The notes: generated by a model not told the origin, from the sequence alone. A stretch of DNA of 64,000 nt from Anaerolineae bacterium (GCA_022822305.1 JAJEBY010000003.1:1-64000); one strand, 5' to 3'; positions 1 to 9,432 are shown, counted from the stretch's first letter. A program made the numbers and translations.

Positions 1-2
1 GT

Positions 3-110
3 GCGCTCGCATACTACATCGAAGGGTGGTACAACCGCCGACGGTTGCACTCAGCACTCGGCTACATGAGTCCAATGCAATTTGAAGCGCAGGAGAGTAG
101 ACAATCTTAG
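3..110 (+). mobile_element. IS3-family transposase, C-terminal end (partial)
   Basis: Frame 3 is open from the window edge to the TAG at 108-110. It reads a 35-residue tail containing YYIEGWYNRRRLHSALGYMS and then PMQFE, the usual end of the integrase (DDE) domain of IS3-family OrfB transposases. The final catalytic Glu lies upstream or near the edge, so nothing can be said about activity. The DNA just after the stop (111-140) is probably the right end of the element, but the matching left inverted repeat is outside the window. Confidence 0.8.
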
Positions 111-197
111 AGTCCACTATAACGGGTCAAGATCACCCCGAAAAACGGGGGGGGGATGTATGGGGGGCCAGGGCTGGGGGATGAGGGGGAAAACCAT

Positions 198-1856
198 ATG
201 ACCATCAACTCAACCATCCAATCCATGTCCATCGCCGAGAAAGTCGGCCAGATGTTCATGCTGGCTTTCGCCGGCGACCAAATCGACGCCGCCCGCATCC
301 TGATGGAGGAGCACCAGGTCGGCGGCGCCTACATCGGCGATGAAAACGTCCCCACGGCGTCGGCCGCTGTCGAGCTCTGCAACACCCTGCAAGGCTTCGC
401 GCGCCGCACGCGCCTGGGGATCCCGCTGCTGCTCGGCGTCGATCAGGAAGGGACCTGGTCGGTCATGACCCGCGAGAGCGCCATGGGGCCCGGCAACATG
501 GCCATCGGCGCCACCGCGAATCCGGAGCGCGCCTACGATATGTACAGCGTCATCGCCAAAGAGACCGCCGCCGTCGGCTTGAACACCGTGCTGGGTCCGG
601 TCGCCGATTGCAATTCCAATCCGCGGAATTCCATCATCGAGATGCGCTCCTTCGGCGAGCATCCAACCTTGGTGGCAGAGATGACAAGCGCCGCCGTGCG
701 CGGACTGCAAGAGAACGGATCGGTGGCCGCGGTCAAGCACTTTCCCGGCCACGGCGATACCCGCCAGGACAGCCATCGCGGCTTGCCCACAGTCGATCGC
801 TCGCTCGACGAACTCACCCGCATCGACCTGCATCCCTTCGCCGAGGGCGTCAAAGCCGGCGCCAAAATGGTCATGACCGCCCATATCATCTTCAGCGCGC
901 TCGATCCGGAGCGTCCCGCCACGCTCTCGCCTATCATCCTGGGCGATGTGCTGCGCGGCCAACTGGGTTTTGACGGCGTCATCGTCTCCGACAGCATGAA
1001 CATGCACTCGATCCGCCTCAACTACGAATCGACAGAGGCCGCCATTCAAGCCTTCAACGCCGGCGTCGACCTGATGATGCTGGCCGAAGAACACTACGAT
1101 CACGATGTTTCCGCCTATCTGGAAAACCAACGCGGCTTGATCCGCGCCATCATTCGAGCGGTCGAAGAGGGCCGGATAGCCGAGTCGCGCGTCGATGACG
1201 CCGTGCGGCGCATCCTCCAACTCAAGACCGACGCCGGCTTCTCGACCGAACCAATTCCCGCCAGCGCCGCTGCTCAGGTTGGCGCCGCCGGCCAGCGCGC
1301 CATCGAGCTGGATGTGGCGCGCGCGGCAGTGAGCATCGCCCGCGATCGCCGTCAGCTGCTGCCGCTTGATCCCGGCGCGCCGCTCACGCTGGTGAATACG
1401 ACCAGGCGAAGCGCCTACGATGTGCTGACCCAAACGCGCGGCATCGGACCCAACCAAGCGACCCCCGCCTTTGATGTTCTCGCCGCGGCCCTGCGCGAAT
1501 CATGCCCTGAGCTCACTGTCATCGCCGCCGAAGATTTTAAGCTTGAGGCGCTGCCGGATGCCGGCCCGATCATCGCCGTGACCGAAAACTACACCCTGCC
1601 GGGTCTCGATTTTGATCAGTCGCTGGCTTTCGAACTGGTGCGGGCCATGCACGATGCCGCCGCCGACCGCTTGATCGTTGTGGCGCTGCGCGATCCCTAT
1701 GAACTGGCGAGTTTCCCTGATATCAATTGCTATGTCTGCAGTTTCAGCTTCCGCCCCAGCGCCGCGCGCGCCGCCGCCGATGTCCTGCTCGGCCGCATCG
1801 ACGCCAGCGGACGCTCGCCCGTCAACGTGCCCGGGACGGACGTGGTAGCGTCTTGA
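198..1856 (+). CDS. Glycoside hydrolase family 3 (NagZ-like beta-N-acetylhexosaminidase)
   Basis: A 552-aa GH3 enzyme. The N-terminal TIM-barrel domain carries KHFPGHGD (about residue 180) followed by QDSH, the His/Asp pair that NagZ-type GH3 enzymes use as acid/base, and VSDSMNM (about residue 265) with the Asp nucleophile. A further ~200 residues form the C-terminal GH3 domain. NagZ relatives remove N-acetylglucosamine from muropeptides or glycans; the true substrate is not visible. No signal peptide is seen, so it is probably cytoplasmic. An in-frame ATG exists at 156, but the ATG at 198 has GAGGGGG at proper spacing and begins where homology begins. It is the first gene after the IS remnant and may open the catabolic gene cluster that follows. 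Confidence 0.85.
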   Translation: MTINSTIQSMSIAEKVGQMFMLAFAGDQIDAARILMEEHQVGGAYIGDENVPTASAAVELCNTLQGFARRTRLGIPLLLGVDQEGTWSVMTRESAMGPGNMAIGATANPERAYDMYSVIAKETAAVGLNTVLGPVADCNSNPRNSIIEMRSFGEHPTLVAEMTSAAVRGLQENGSVAAVKHFPGHGDTRQDSHRGLPTVDRSLDELTRIDLHPFAEGVKAGAKMVMTAHIIFSALDPERPATLSPIILGDVLRGQLGFDGVIVSDSMNMHSIRLNYESTEAAIQAFNAGVDLMMLAEEHYDHDVSAYLENQRGLIRAIIRAVEEGRIAESRVDDAVRRILQLKTDAGFSTEPIPASAAAQVGAAGQRAIELDVARAAVSIARDRRQLLPLDPGAPLTLVNTTRRSAYDVLTQTRGIGPNQATPAFDVLAAALRESCPELTVIAAEDFKLEALPDAGPIIAVTENYTLPGLDFDQSLAFELVRAMHDAAADRLIVVALRDPYELASFPDINCYVCSFSFRPSAARAAADVLLGRIDASGRSPVNVPGTDVVAS

Positions 1857-1906
1857 CCCCGTATCAATCGCTGACAGCCGCCCACCGCCCGCATACACGC
1901 AACAAT

Positions 1907-1973
1907 CCGTAGGGGCGACCTATCAGGTCGCCCACCGACGCTCAAATCGTAAGGGCGACCCAATGGCCCGCCC
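1907..1973. repeat. REP-like hairpins, GGGCG family
   Basis: Two hairpins stand between the GH3 gene and the PLP enzyme. The first has arms GGGCGACC / GGTCGCCC around a TATCA loop (1913-1933). The second (1949-1973) is degenerate. They belong to a family found in at least ten places in this window. Confidence 0.75.
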
Positions 1974-2000
1974 AAATCCTCTGTGCCCTCTGCGCCATCG

Positions 2001-2097
2001 TTTTTAACAAACCTCCTTGCTCATGCAAGGAGCGAGTTTGATATTTTGTGTGAGCGCGGCCGTCCTTTTCGCTGCCGCCGAGCGGCTGTGGTTAATT
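2001..2097 (+). repeat. ~100-bp dispersed repeat, copy 1
   Basis: Begins TTTTTAACAAACCTCCTTGC and ends in CCGAGCGGCTGTGGTTAAT. It contains a perfect 8-bp hairpin, CTCCTTGC-TCAT-GCAAGGAG (2014-2033). Close copies occur at 5258-5360 in the same orientation and at 27247-27363 inverted. Short open frames read through it are not genes. The rest of the 1857-2194 gap holds only REP hairpins and no gene. Confidence 0.8.
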
Positions 2098-2194
2098 TTC
2101 CCAACCCACCTCGCACACCACCCGCAATTGGCGAATCGACGCCGCATTGTCTACAATTCCAATCACCATTCCGATCAAACGAGCGAACGCGCCT

Positions 2195-3412
2195 ATGTAC
2201 ACGCTGATATGCCGAAGCTGCAACCGACCTTGCGACGATATCGCCGCCACCGCCTGCCCGCATGACGGCGGCATCCTCAAGGTGGTTTACGAGACGCCCG
2301 AAATCCCCGTCGATCCCGCCCTGCCCGGCATCTGGCGCTACGCCGCCTGCCTGCCCCTCGACCATCACAGCAACATCGTCAGCCTGGGCGAAGGCGGCAC
2401 GCCGCTGTTGTCCTCGGCGCATTTGGGCGCGGCGCAGGGCTTAGAGGATCTCCATTTCAAGAATGAAGCCTTGAATCCGACCGGCTCCTACAAAGATCGC
2501 ATCGCCACCGTCTCCATGTCGCAGCTGGTCGAACAAGGCCTGGAGATCTGGGTCACCACTTCATCGGGCAACGCCGGCGCCTCCACCGCGGCTTATGGCG
2601 TGCGTGCCGGCGTCGATGGCTACCTCTTCACCCTGGAACGGGCGCCGCGCGCCAAAATCGCCCAAATCATCGCCTACGGTCCCACCCTGCGCTCGGTGCG
2701 CGGACTGGGATACGAACCCGCCGTCGAAGACGCCACCTGGGCCAACTGCCTGGAATTATGCCGCTCGCGCGGCTGGATGATGATGGTCACCGCCTGCAGC
2801 TTCAGCCCGCTGGGCATGGAGGGCGCCAAGACCATCGCCTTCGAAATCTGCGAGTCCCTGGGCGGCGAAGCGCCCGATGTGGTCTATGTGCCCGTCGGCG
2901 GCGGCGGCCTGCTTACCATGATCTGGAAAGGCTTCCAGGAATGGCGCGACGCCGGCTATATCAGCAGCCTGCCGCGCATGGTCTCGGTGCAGGCCCTGGG
3001 CTGCGATGCCGTAACCCAGTCCTGGAACGCGGGACGCAGGACGCTGCAAGGCGTCGATGATTGCGCCAGCATGGTTTCCGGCATCATCTTGACCAATCCG
3101 CCCGATGGCGATTTGGTGCTGGAAGCGCTGCGAGAATCCGATGGCTGGGCGACATCCGTCGGCGATGACGACACTTACCTCGCCCAAGCCGAACTGGCCA
3201 ATCAAGAGGGCTTGTTCGTCGAGCCGGCCGCCGCCATCACCTGGGGCGCCATCAAAGCCGATCGTCAAAGCGGCAAACTGAACGGCGATGAAAAAGTAGT
3301 CGCCGTGCTGACCGGCATCGGCTTCAAAGACAGCGCAGCCGTGCAGCGCATGACCGATCACGTCGACCTGCCCCTGATCGAAGCGCGCGGCATCCTGACG
3401 GTGGATCAATGA
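2195..3412 (+). CDS. Threonine synthase-like PLP-dependent enzyme
   Basis: A 405-aa fold-type II PLP enzyme. It opens with a short Cys-containing segment (LICRSCNRPC, then ACPHDGG) resembling the zinc-ribbon start of many threonine synthases. NPTGSYKDR (Lys about residue 99) is the Schiff-base motif, TSSGNAGAS binds the PLP phosphate side, and VPVGGGGL is the glycine loop. Threonine synthase converts O-phosphohomoserine to threonine, but the family also includes lyases, and the catabolic neighbours (SDR, deacylase, M81 peptidase) leave a different substrate possible. The ATG at 2195 is chosen because homology starts there; an in-frame start at 2147 would add 16 unrelated residues. The SDR gene begins 8 nt after the stop. 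Confidence 0.8.
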   Translation: MYTLICRSCNRPCDDIAATACPHDGGILKVVYETPEIPVDPALPGIWRYAACLPLDHHSNIVSLGEGGTPLLSSAHLGAAQGLEDLHFKNEALNPTGSYKDRIATVSMSQLVEQGLEIWVTTSSGNAGASTAAYGVRAGVDGYLFTLERAPRAKIAQIIAYGPTLRSVRGLGYEPAVEDATWANCLELCRSRGWMMMVTACSFSPLGMEGAKTIAFEICESLGGEAPDVVYVPVGGGGLLTMIWKGFQEWRDAGYISSLPRMVSVQALGCDAVTQSWNAGRRTLQGVDDCASMVSGIILTNPPDGDLVLEALRESDGWATSVGDDDTYLAQAELANQEGLFVEPAAAITWGAIKADRQSGKLNGDEKVVAVLTGIGFKDSAAVQRMTDHVDLPLIEARGILTVDQ

Positions 3413-3420
3413 GTTGACGG

Positions 3421-4218
3421 TTGAATGAAAATTTGAACGGGCGACTGCAAAACAAAGTCATCATCATCACCGGCGGCGCCACCGGCATCGGCTTCGGCAT
3501 CGCCGCCAGTTGCGCGCGCGAAGGCGCGGCCGTCGTCCTGGCGCAGCGTCTGGACGATCTCGCCCTCGCCGAGCAGAAGGCGGCCGAACTCCGCGATGAC
3601 GGCTATCGCGCCCTCGGACTGGGCTGTGATATCACCATTCGCGATCAAGTGCGCGCAATGATCGAAAGCACAGTCGCCGCATTCGGGCGGCTCGATGTCA
3701 TGATCAACAATGCCGCGCTGACTGGCGTCTCGGCCGAGGTGCGACCCTTCTTGCAGGAGACCGACGAGCATTGGCGCCGGACCATCGATGTCAACCTGAC
3801 CGGCGCCTTCATCTGCACGCAGGAAGCGGCATTTCAGCTGATCAAGCAGGGCGAGGGCGGCAGCATCATCGGCATCTCGTCGGTGGCGCAATACGCCGCG
3901 CAGGAAAACGCCACGCCGTACTGCGCCGCCAAAGCCGGCCTGGATGGCTTGACCAAAGGCGCGGCCATCGAGCTGGCGCCGCATAACATCCGCGTCAATC
4001 TGGTGGCGCCCGGCGATATCCTGACCGAATCCAGCGCCGATATCGTCGAGCAAGTCGCAGAAGCCGGCGGCAGCGGACGCTATTTCCGGAGCACGCCCCT
4101 GGGACGCCGCGGCCGCGCGCGCGAAATCGGCGCCGTCGTCGCCTTCCTGGCCAGCGACGACGCCAGTTTTGTCACCGGCGCCACCTGGCTGGTCGATGGC
4201 GGCTTTCTGAGCTATTGA
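3421..4218 (+). CDS. SDR-family NAD(P)-dependent oxidoreductase
   Basis: A 265-aa classical short-chain dehydrogenase. TGGATGIG is the nucleotide-binding loop, NNAAL follows near residue 96, and the ISS...YCAAK catalytic Ser/Tyr/Lys set has Tyr near 167 and Lys near 171. The C-terminal WLVDGG is typical of the family. It starts at TTG (3421), eight bases after the PLP-enzyme stop; no in-frame ATG lies near the start of homology. The tight spacing to both neighbours implies one operon. The substrate (alcohol, keto acid or sugar) cannot be read from the sequence. Confidence 0.87.
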   Translation: MNENLNGRLQNKVIIITGGATGIGFGIAASCAREGAAVVLAQRLDDLALAEQKAAELRDDGYRALGLGCDITIRDQVRAMIESTVAAFGRLDVMINNAALTGVSAEVRPFLQETDEHWRRTIDVNLTGAFICTQEAAFQLIKQGEGGSIIGISSVAQYAAQENATPYCAAKAGLDGLTKGAAIELAPHNIRVNLVAPGDILTESSADIVEQVAEAGGSGRYFRSTPLGRRGRAREIGAVVAFLASDDASFVTGATWLVDGGFLSY

Positions 4219-4226
4219 GGACAATC

Positions 4227-5210
4227 ATGCGCATCCAAGAATTCGACCTGAACCGCTTGCCGCGCGGCGAAAAGACGCGGCGCTCGTTGGAGATTCCCAC
4301 TCGTCCTGACGACGGCGATTGCTCGCTGCCGCTGCTGAGCGTCATTGGCGCCGACGCCGGCCCGACGCTGCTGGTGCTGGCGGGCGTTCACGGCGACGAA
4401 TATGAGGGCATCGCCGCCATCCCGCAAGTCTTCGCCGCGGTCGAGCCGGACCAGCTGCGCGGCGCGTTGATCATGGTACCGGTCTGCAATCCGCCCGCTT
4501 ACCGCGCCGCCCTGCGCAGCAGTCCCGTCGACGGTCTCAATCTGGCGCGCGTCTTCCCGGGCGCGGTCGATGGCAGCATCACCCAACGCATCGCCCACTG
4601 GATCGTCGACAAACTGCTGCGTCACGCCGACTTCATGATCGACCTGCATACCGGCGGCATCGCCTACGAATTGCCGCTGCTCAATGGCTACGTGCACGAT
4701 GACGGCCGGCTGGGGCAAGCGGCGCTGGCGGCGGCCAAGGCCTTTGGCGCGCCGACGCGCTGGGGCCATCCCTTGCCCATCCCGCCCGGCCGCAGCCTGA
4801 CTGCCGCCACCGATCTCGGCGTGCCTTGCGTCTACACCGAAGCGCCCGGCAGCGCCGGCATCGATCCTGATGTCCTCGAGTGCTTCCGGACCGGCGTCAC
4901 CAACGTCATGAAACACCTGGGCATGTTATCTGGCGACCTGATCCGGCGACCGCCGCGGCATCATTTGGTCGGTCACGGCGATCTGGACAGCGTGATTGCC
5001 GCGCCCGCCCCCGGACTATTCCGGCGCGAATGCGGCTTGCTGGACGCGGTCGAGGCCGGTCAATGTCTGGGCACGATTCGCGATGAACACGGCGCTATTA
5101 CGTCAGAAATCATCGCCAAGAGCGCGGGCATAGTCATCATGCTGCGAGGATTGCCGCGCGTCGAAATCGGCGACGGCCTCGTGCACTTGGCGCATCGCTA
5201 TGAACCGTGA
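4227..5210 (+). CDS. Succinylglutamate desuccinylase/aspartoacylase-family deacylase
   Basis: A 327-aa M14-like zinc amidase. Metal ligands are visible in GVHGDEYEG (His and Glu near residues 56-59) and DLHTGG (His near 140), the pattern of AstE and aspartoacylase. Such enzymes remove succinyl or acetyl groups from amino acids or diamino acids. The ATG at 4227 has AGGA just upstream; a TTG at 4215 overlaps the SDR stop and is less likely. Together with the upstream PLP enzyme and SDR it suggests breakdown of an N-acylated amino-acid compound; this is inference from context. Confidence 0.82.
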   Translation: MRIQEFDLNRLPRGEKTRRSLEIPTRPDDGDCSLPLLSVIGADAGPTLLVLAGVHGDEYEGIAAIPQVFAAVEPDQLRGALIMVPVCNPPAYRAALRSSPVDGLNLARVFPGAVDGSITQRIAHWIVDKLLRHADFMIDLHTGGIAYELPLLNGYVHDDGRLGQAALAAAKAFGAPTRWGHPLPIPPGRSLTAATDLGVPCVYTEAPGSAGIDPDVLECFRTGVTNVMKHLGMLSGDLIRRPPRHHLVGHGDLDSVIAAPAPGLFRRECGLLDAVEAGQCLGTIRDEHGAITSEIIAKSAGIVIMLRGLPRVEIGDGLVHLAHRYEP

Positions 5211-5257
5211 CAGCATGCGCTCTGATGCACGGATCCATAGCGCAACCATTTGTTTTC

Positions 5258-5360
5258 CTCTGTGCTCTCTTTTTTAACAAACCTCCTAGCTCATGCAAGG
5301 AGCGAGTTTGATATTTTGTGTGAGCGCGGCAGACCTTTTCGCTGCCGCCGAGCGGCTGTG
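5258..5360 (+). repeat. ~100-bp dispersed repeat, copy 2
   Basis: Same element as at 2001-2097, with the CTCCTAGC/GCAAGGAG hairpin and the CGCTGCCGCCGAGCGGC end. Here it is preceded by TCTGTGCTCTC, which copy 3 also carries. It lies between the deacylase and the M81 gene. Confidence 0.8.
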
Positions 5361-5408
5361 CCTCTGTGGTGAATTAACCTGTTACTTGCCCAATTGGAGC
5401 GTAATCCC

Positions 5409-6893
5409 TTGAATTCCAACCCCCGCATCGCCATCGGCGGCATCCTGCACGAAACGCACACCTTCATGCCGCGGCTGACAACGCTGGACGACTTCGCGGC
5501 GCTGGCGCTCCACCGTGGCCCGAACTTGCTGACGACGATGCGCGGCGCGCGCTCCGGCATCGGAGGCATGATCGACGCGGCGGAAGCGCGCGGCTGGCAG
5601 CTGCTGCCGGCGCTCTACGCGGCGGCCATGCCGGCGGGCACGGTGACCGACGCGGCCTATCGCTCGCTGCTGGATGACCTGCTGGCGTCAATTGACGGCT
5701 TTGAGCGTATCGATGGCGTGCTGCTGGCGCTGCACGGCGCGATGGTGACGGAAGCCGAACGCGATGTCGAAGCCGATATCGTAGCACGCGTCCGCGCGCG
5801 GGTCGGGGACTCAACGCCGATCATCGCGCTGCTGGATATGCACGGCAATATCAGTCCCCGTCTGGTTGAGCTGGCCGATGTGCTGCTGGCGTATCACACC
5901 AATCCCCACATTGATACCCATGCCCGCGGCCTTGACGCGGTATCGATTATGGCCCGTCTTCTCGATGGCGCGATACGCCCGACGGCCGCCTATGCCAGGC
6001 CCGCCCTGCTGCTACCGGCGCAGTGCACAGGCACGGACGATGCTCCGCTGTCGCTTGTCCATGCCCGGGCCGCGGAAATGCTGCAAGACGATGCGATCAT
6101 CAGCATCGCGATTATGGGCGGCTTCGCCTACGCCGATACGCCCTACAGCGGCGCCAGCATCATCGTCACCAGCGATAATCAGCCCAGGCTGGCGCGGTCT
6201 TACGCTGACGAGCTGAGCGACATGCTCTGGCGGCATCGCCACACCGCCTTGCCCGCGTTCTTGACGCCGGCTGAAGCAGTGGCGCGCGCCAAGCGTTATG
6301 ATCGCGGTCCCGTCATCCTGGTCGATTCGGCCGATAATATCGGCGGCGGAACCAGCGGCGATGGCGCCGACGCCCTGAGAGCCATGCTCGATCATCATGT
6401 GCGGGACGGCGCGATCGTGCTGGCGGATCCGGCAGCGGTGGACAGGTGTTGGCGAGCGGGAGCGGGCGCGGAAGTGACCTTGGATGTCGGCGGCAAAGCG
6501 GATCGTTGGCACGGCGATAGTGTCAATGTAGCCGGTCACGTAGAAGCGCTCTCTGACGGCGTCTTTGAACTGGAGCTGAAAGACAATCACTTCGCGGCCT
6601 TCTACGGCGAAAAAGTCGAGATGGGGCGTTGCGCCTGGCTGCGCGTTGGCGGCGTCAACATCCTGCTCACCGAGCGCAAGACGCCGCCGATGGATTTGGC
6701 GCAACTGCGGCATATCGGCATCATTCCCGAAGCGCAGCGGATGATCGTGGTCAAATCAGCCGTGGCTTATCGCGCCGCCTACCTGCCCATCGCGTCCGGA
6801 ATCATCGAGATGGATACGGCCGGCCTCTGCAGCGCCAATCTCGCGCGCTTTGATTACCAGCGCCTGCTGCGGCCGATATTCCCGCTGGATTGA
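5409..6893 (+). CDS. M81-family metallopeptidase (MlrC-like)
   Basis: A 494-aa protein with both MlrC domains. The N-terminal part has GGILHETHTF at residues 9-18, LHGAM, DMHGNIS near 143 and YHTNPHIDTH near 161, which supply the metal-binding His and Asp residues. The C-terminal part begins with DSADNIGGGTSGDG, the hallmark of the MlrC C-terminal domain. MlrC acts last in microcystin degradation, but most members act on unknown small peptides or amides. TTG at 5409 is preferred over TTG at 5394 because GGAG (5396-5399) lies 9 nt before it. A peptide ABC importer follows downstream. Confidence 0.85.
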   Translation: MNSNPRIAIGGILHETHTFMPRLTTLDDFAALALHRGPNLLTTMRGARSGIGGMIDAAEARGWQLLPALYAAAMPAGTVTDAAYRSLLDDLLASIDGFERIDGVLLALHGAMVTEAERDVEADIVARVRARVGDSTPIIALLDMHGNISPRLVELADVLLAYHTNPHIDTHARGLDAVSIMARLLDGAIRPTAAYARPALLLPAQCTGTDDAPLSLVHARAAEMLQDDAIISIAIMGGFAYADTPYSGASIIVTSDNQPRLARSYADELSDMLWRHRHTALPAFLTPAEAVARAKRYDRGPVILVDSADNIGGGTSGDGADALRAMLDHHVRDGAIVLADPAAVDRCWRAGAGAEVTLDVGGKADRWHGDSVNVAGHVEALSDGVFELELKDNHFAAFYGEKVEMGRCAWLRVGGVNILLTERKTPPMDLAQLRHIGIIPEAQRMIVVKSAVAYRAAYLPIASGIIEMDTAGLCSANLARFDYQRLLRPIFPLD

Positions 6894-7106
6894 GGACCCT
6901 TCCAGTTCAATCTCGCCGATTCGGAAACAGAAAACCTATGACGTCGACGACAATTTGCGCATCGCGACAGCCTGGATTAACATCGTTGTCGTATCAAGGC
7001 ACGTAGAATATCTGATCATTAAGTTCGAGGAGGCGCCCATTAGCTCAATCGGTCAGGCAGCAATTTGAAGTTACAGACACGTATTGCAAATTAAAAGGAG
7101 AACACT
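6894..7106 (+). other. Leader of the ABC importer, with a tRNA-like fragment
   Basis: This spacer separates the M81 gene from the binding-protein gene. At about 7034-7060 it contains GCGCCCATTAGCTCAATCGG, which looks like the 5' acceptor and D-arm start of a tRNA, but the D stem does not close and no anticodon arm follows. It is either a tRNA remnant or chance. AAAAGGAG before 7107 is a strong ribosome-binding site. Confidence 0.3.
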
Positions 7107-8723
7107 ATGAACCGCAAACAGGAAAGAGATATTCTCAATACCGTCGACCATTTCGCGCGCAACAAACTTTCCCGCCGGCGCTTCCTGCAGACGATGATGA
7201 CAACCGGCGCCGGCGCCCTGCTGGCATCGGCGCATCCGCTGGCATCGGTGGTGGCGCAGGGCGATTCGGCCGTGACCATCGATATCGCCAATAGCTTCGG
7301 CCGCCTCAATCCCGTGCTGTCCACCGCCATCGGCGAGCTGACCATCAACAATGCCGTCTTCAATAAAGTGACAAAATTCGCCGCGGATGGCTCGGTGACG
7401 CCGGTGCTGCTGACAGAGCTGCCCGCCCAGGATGACGAGCTGACCTGGTCGGTCAATTTGCGCCAGGGCGTGATGTTCCACGATGGCACGGAGATGAAAG
7501 CTTCCGACTTCAAATTCACCATCGACTTGATTCAGAATCCGGATACGGCCTCGATCTTCTCCAACTTCATCTATCCTATCGATAACGTGGAAGTGACGGG
7601 CGATTACAGCGCCAAGATCCATCTGAATCAGCCCTTCGGTCTGCTGCCGGAGCGACTGGCGACAGTATCGGTCTTGCCCGAGGCGACCTTCAACGAGAAA
7701 GGTCTCGATCGCTTCGGTCTGGAGCCGGTGGGCACCGGTCCCTTCGTCTTCCAGAATATGATCGCGCAGGATCGCGTCGAGCTGACGCGCAACATGGATT
7801 ACTTTGAGGACGGCTTGCCGCTGCTCGACAGCCTGATCTTCCGCGAAGTGCCGGAAGCCAGCGTGCGCATGGCCAATCTGGTGGCGCGTCAATCCGACAT
7901 CATGGAGCAGGTGCCGCCGGAAAGCTTCGATATCTTCAGCCAGGCGCCGGGTCTGATCGCCGGCACCGCGCCCAGCACACGCCGCGTCGGCTTCATGATG
8001 AACTGCAGCAAGGCGCCCACCAGCGACAAGCGTGTGCGGCAAGCCTTGTCCTACGCCATCGACCGGCAGGCGCTCATCGATACGGTGATGAAGGGCAATG
8101 CGCTGGCCGGCAACGGCTCCAGCATTCCGCCGTCCGTGGAAAATTACAATGCCGACGCCAACCGCTACAATTACGATCCCGATATGGCGCGGGCGCTGCT
8201 CAGCGAAGCGGGGCAGGAAGGCATGTCGATTGAACTGATGGCGGGCTCGCTCAAGTTCCTGTCCGATACCGTCACCCTGATCAAACCGATGATCGAAGCG
8301 GTCGGCGTCCAGACGGAAATCCGCTTGATCGAGGTCGAGGCTGGCTATCAATTTGTCTTTGATCGCACCTTCGATACCTATACCACCTGGGGCAATACCA
8401 GCGCCATCGGCTTCGATATCGATATTCACACGCGCTGGATCTATGGACCCTTCCTGGGCGGCGGGACATCGCTCTTCGGTTGGGGACCCGATAATGGCGA
8501 TCCCTTCACATCGGCGCACGACTTGATGAACTCGGCGGCGGCCAGCTCGGACGCTGCGGAACGCCACGCCAAATATGATCAGGTGCAGGAAATCGTGACC
8601 GAAGAAGCGGTCGAGTTCATTCTGTATTGGCCCGACAACCTGGGCGCCTGGCGCGATAATATCACCGGTTACGTGCCGCCCATCGACGACGTGATTCAAT
8701 CCGACCAAATCGCCAAGTCCTAG
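7107..8723 (+). CDS. Peptide-type ABC transporter substrate-binding protein (family 5)
   Basis: A 538-aa extracellular solute-binding protein of the DppA/OppA family. The N-terminus has SRRRFLQT followed by a hydrophobic stretch to about residue 52, a twin-arginine signal, so export in folded form is likely. Family landmarks include an early WSVNLRQGVMFHDGTEMKAS segment and KRVRQALSYAIDRQALI in the middle. The start has AAGGAG eight bases upstream. Two permeases of the same transporter follow at 9558 and 10547, interrupted by repeats and a DUF559 gene. The ligand is likely a peptide or related compound, given the peptidase and deacylase genes upstream. Confidence 0.9.
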   Translation: MNRKQERDILNTVDHFARNKLSRRRFLQTMMTTGAGALLASAHPLASVVAQGDSAVTIDIANSFGRLNPVLSTAIGELTINNAVFNKVTKFAADGSVTPVLLTELPAQDDELTWSVNLRQGVMFHDGTEMKASDFKFTIDLIQNPDTASIFSNFIYPIDNVEVTGDYSAKIHLNQPFGLLPERLATVSVLPEATFNEKGLDRFGLEPVGTGPFVFQNMIAQDRVELTRNMDYFEDGLPLLDSLIFREVPEASVRMANLVARQSDIMEQVPPESFDIFSQAPGLIAGTAPSTRRVGFMMNCSKAPTSDKRVRQALSYAIDRQALIDTVMKGNALAGNGSSIPPSVENYNADANRYNYDPDMARALLSEAGQEGMSIELMAGSLKFLSDTVTLIKPMIEAVGVQTEIRLIEVEAGYQFVFDRTFDTYTTWGNTSAIGFDIDIHTRWIYGPFLGGGTSLFGWGPDNGDPFTSAHDLMNSAAASSDAAERHAKYDQVQEIVTEEAVEFILYWPDNLGAWRDNITGYVPPIDDVIQSDQIAKS

Positions 8724-8726
8724 CCC

Positions 8727-9010
8727 GATGCGCTGGAAGCAACCCCTCCCCATCGCTATGGAGAGGGGGGCTAGCGTGCGCGAACTCTGCGCTCGGCGGC
8801 GGACTGCGCGCGAAAAAAGTCCCTCTCCGAAGCATCGGGGAGGGATTCAGGGAGGGGTTGGCCCACATCGATTGGCCGCCGCGTGAAAGGCAAGTCCCTC
8901 TCCGAAGCATCGGGGAGGGATTTAGGGAGGGGTTGGCCCACATCGCTTGACCGCCGCGCGCGAAAAAAGTCTCTATCCGAAGCATCGGGGAGGGATTTAG
9001 GGAGGGGTTG
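8727..9010. repeat. DUF559 3'-end remnant plus 75-bp tandem repeats
   Basis: From 8727 to about 8841 the DNA matches 9385-9499, the 3' end and downstream flank of the DUF559 gene, with only a few mismatches. The first part still reads DALEATPPHRYGE before a stop. It runs into three tandem copies of a 75-bp unit; the AGTCCCTCTCCGAAGCATCG-type motif recurs at 8818, 8893 and 8968. Each unit can form a CCTCTCC/GGAGAGG-type hairpin. Confidence 0.85.
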
Positions 9011-9015
9011 AAAAC

Positions 9016-9432
9016 TTGGGCAGCGAAGGGCGTATCAGACCTTACGCTGAAGGCAGATTCTACCGCGACTTGAAAGCCCGCGCGCGAACGATGCGCAAGC
9101 ACCCAACGCCGGCGGAGGACCTGTTGTGGCAGCAATTGCGACGTAAGCGGTTTGCCGGTTTCCATTTTCGCCGGCAACATCCGATTGTGCGATACATCGT
9201 CGACTTCTACTGCGCCGAAGCCAAATTAGTCGTCGAAATTGATGGCGCAGTCCACGATAGGCCGGGTCAGGAAAAATATGACATCGAGCGTCAAGAATTT
9301 CTGGAGTCGCTAGGATTGCGAGTGATGCGCTTCAAAAACAATGAGGTCATGCGAGGAACTGACAATGTTGTCAAGGCGATCGCTGATGCGCTGGAAGCAA
9401 CCCCTCCCCATCGCTATGGAGAGCGGGGCTAG
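9016..9432 (+). CDS. DUF559 (endonuclease-fold) protein
   Basis: A 138-aa protein of the DUF559 family, related in fold to Vsr and restriction endonucleases. The core shows TPAEDLLWQQLR, GFHFRRQHPI, VDFYCAEAKLVVEIDG (with the Asp and Glu/Asp positions expected for metal binding) and VMRFKNNEV. Family members are common in Chloroflexota and have no settled function. The TTG at 9016 is the only start that keeps the conserved N-terminus. The last codons are read from repeat DNA. It sits between the binding-protein and permease genes of one transporter, flanked by direct repeats, so it probably arrived by insertion or recombination. Confidence 0.85.
   Translation: MGSEGRIRPYAEGRFYRDLKARARTMRKHPTPAEDLLWQQLRRKRFAGFHFRRQHPIVRYIVDFYCAEAKLVVEIDGAVHDRPGQEKYDIERQEFLESLGLRVMRFKNNEVMRGTDNVVKAIADALEATPPHRYGERG

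Noticed and set aside
2001..2265. Small frames reading HARSEFDILCERGRPF and similar
   Set aside because: They are translations of the dispersed repeat and recur wherever it is copied.
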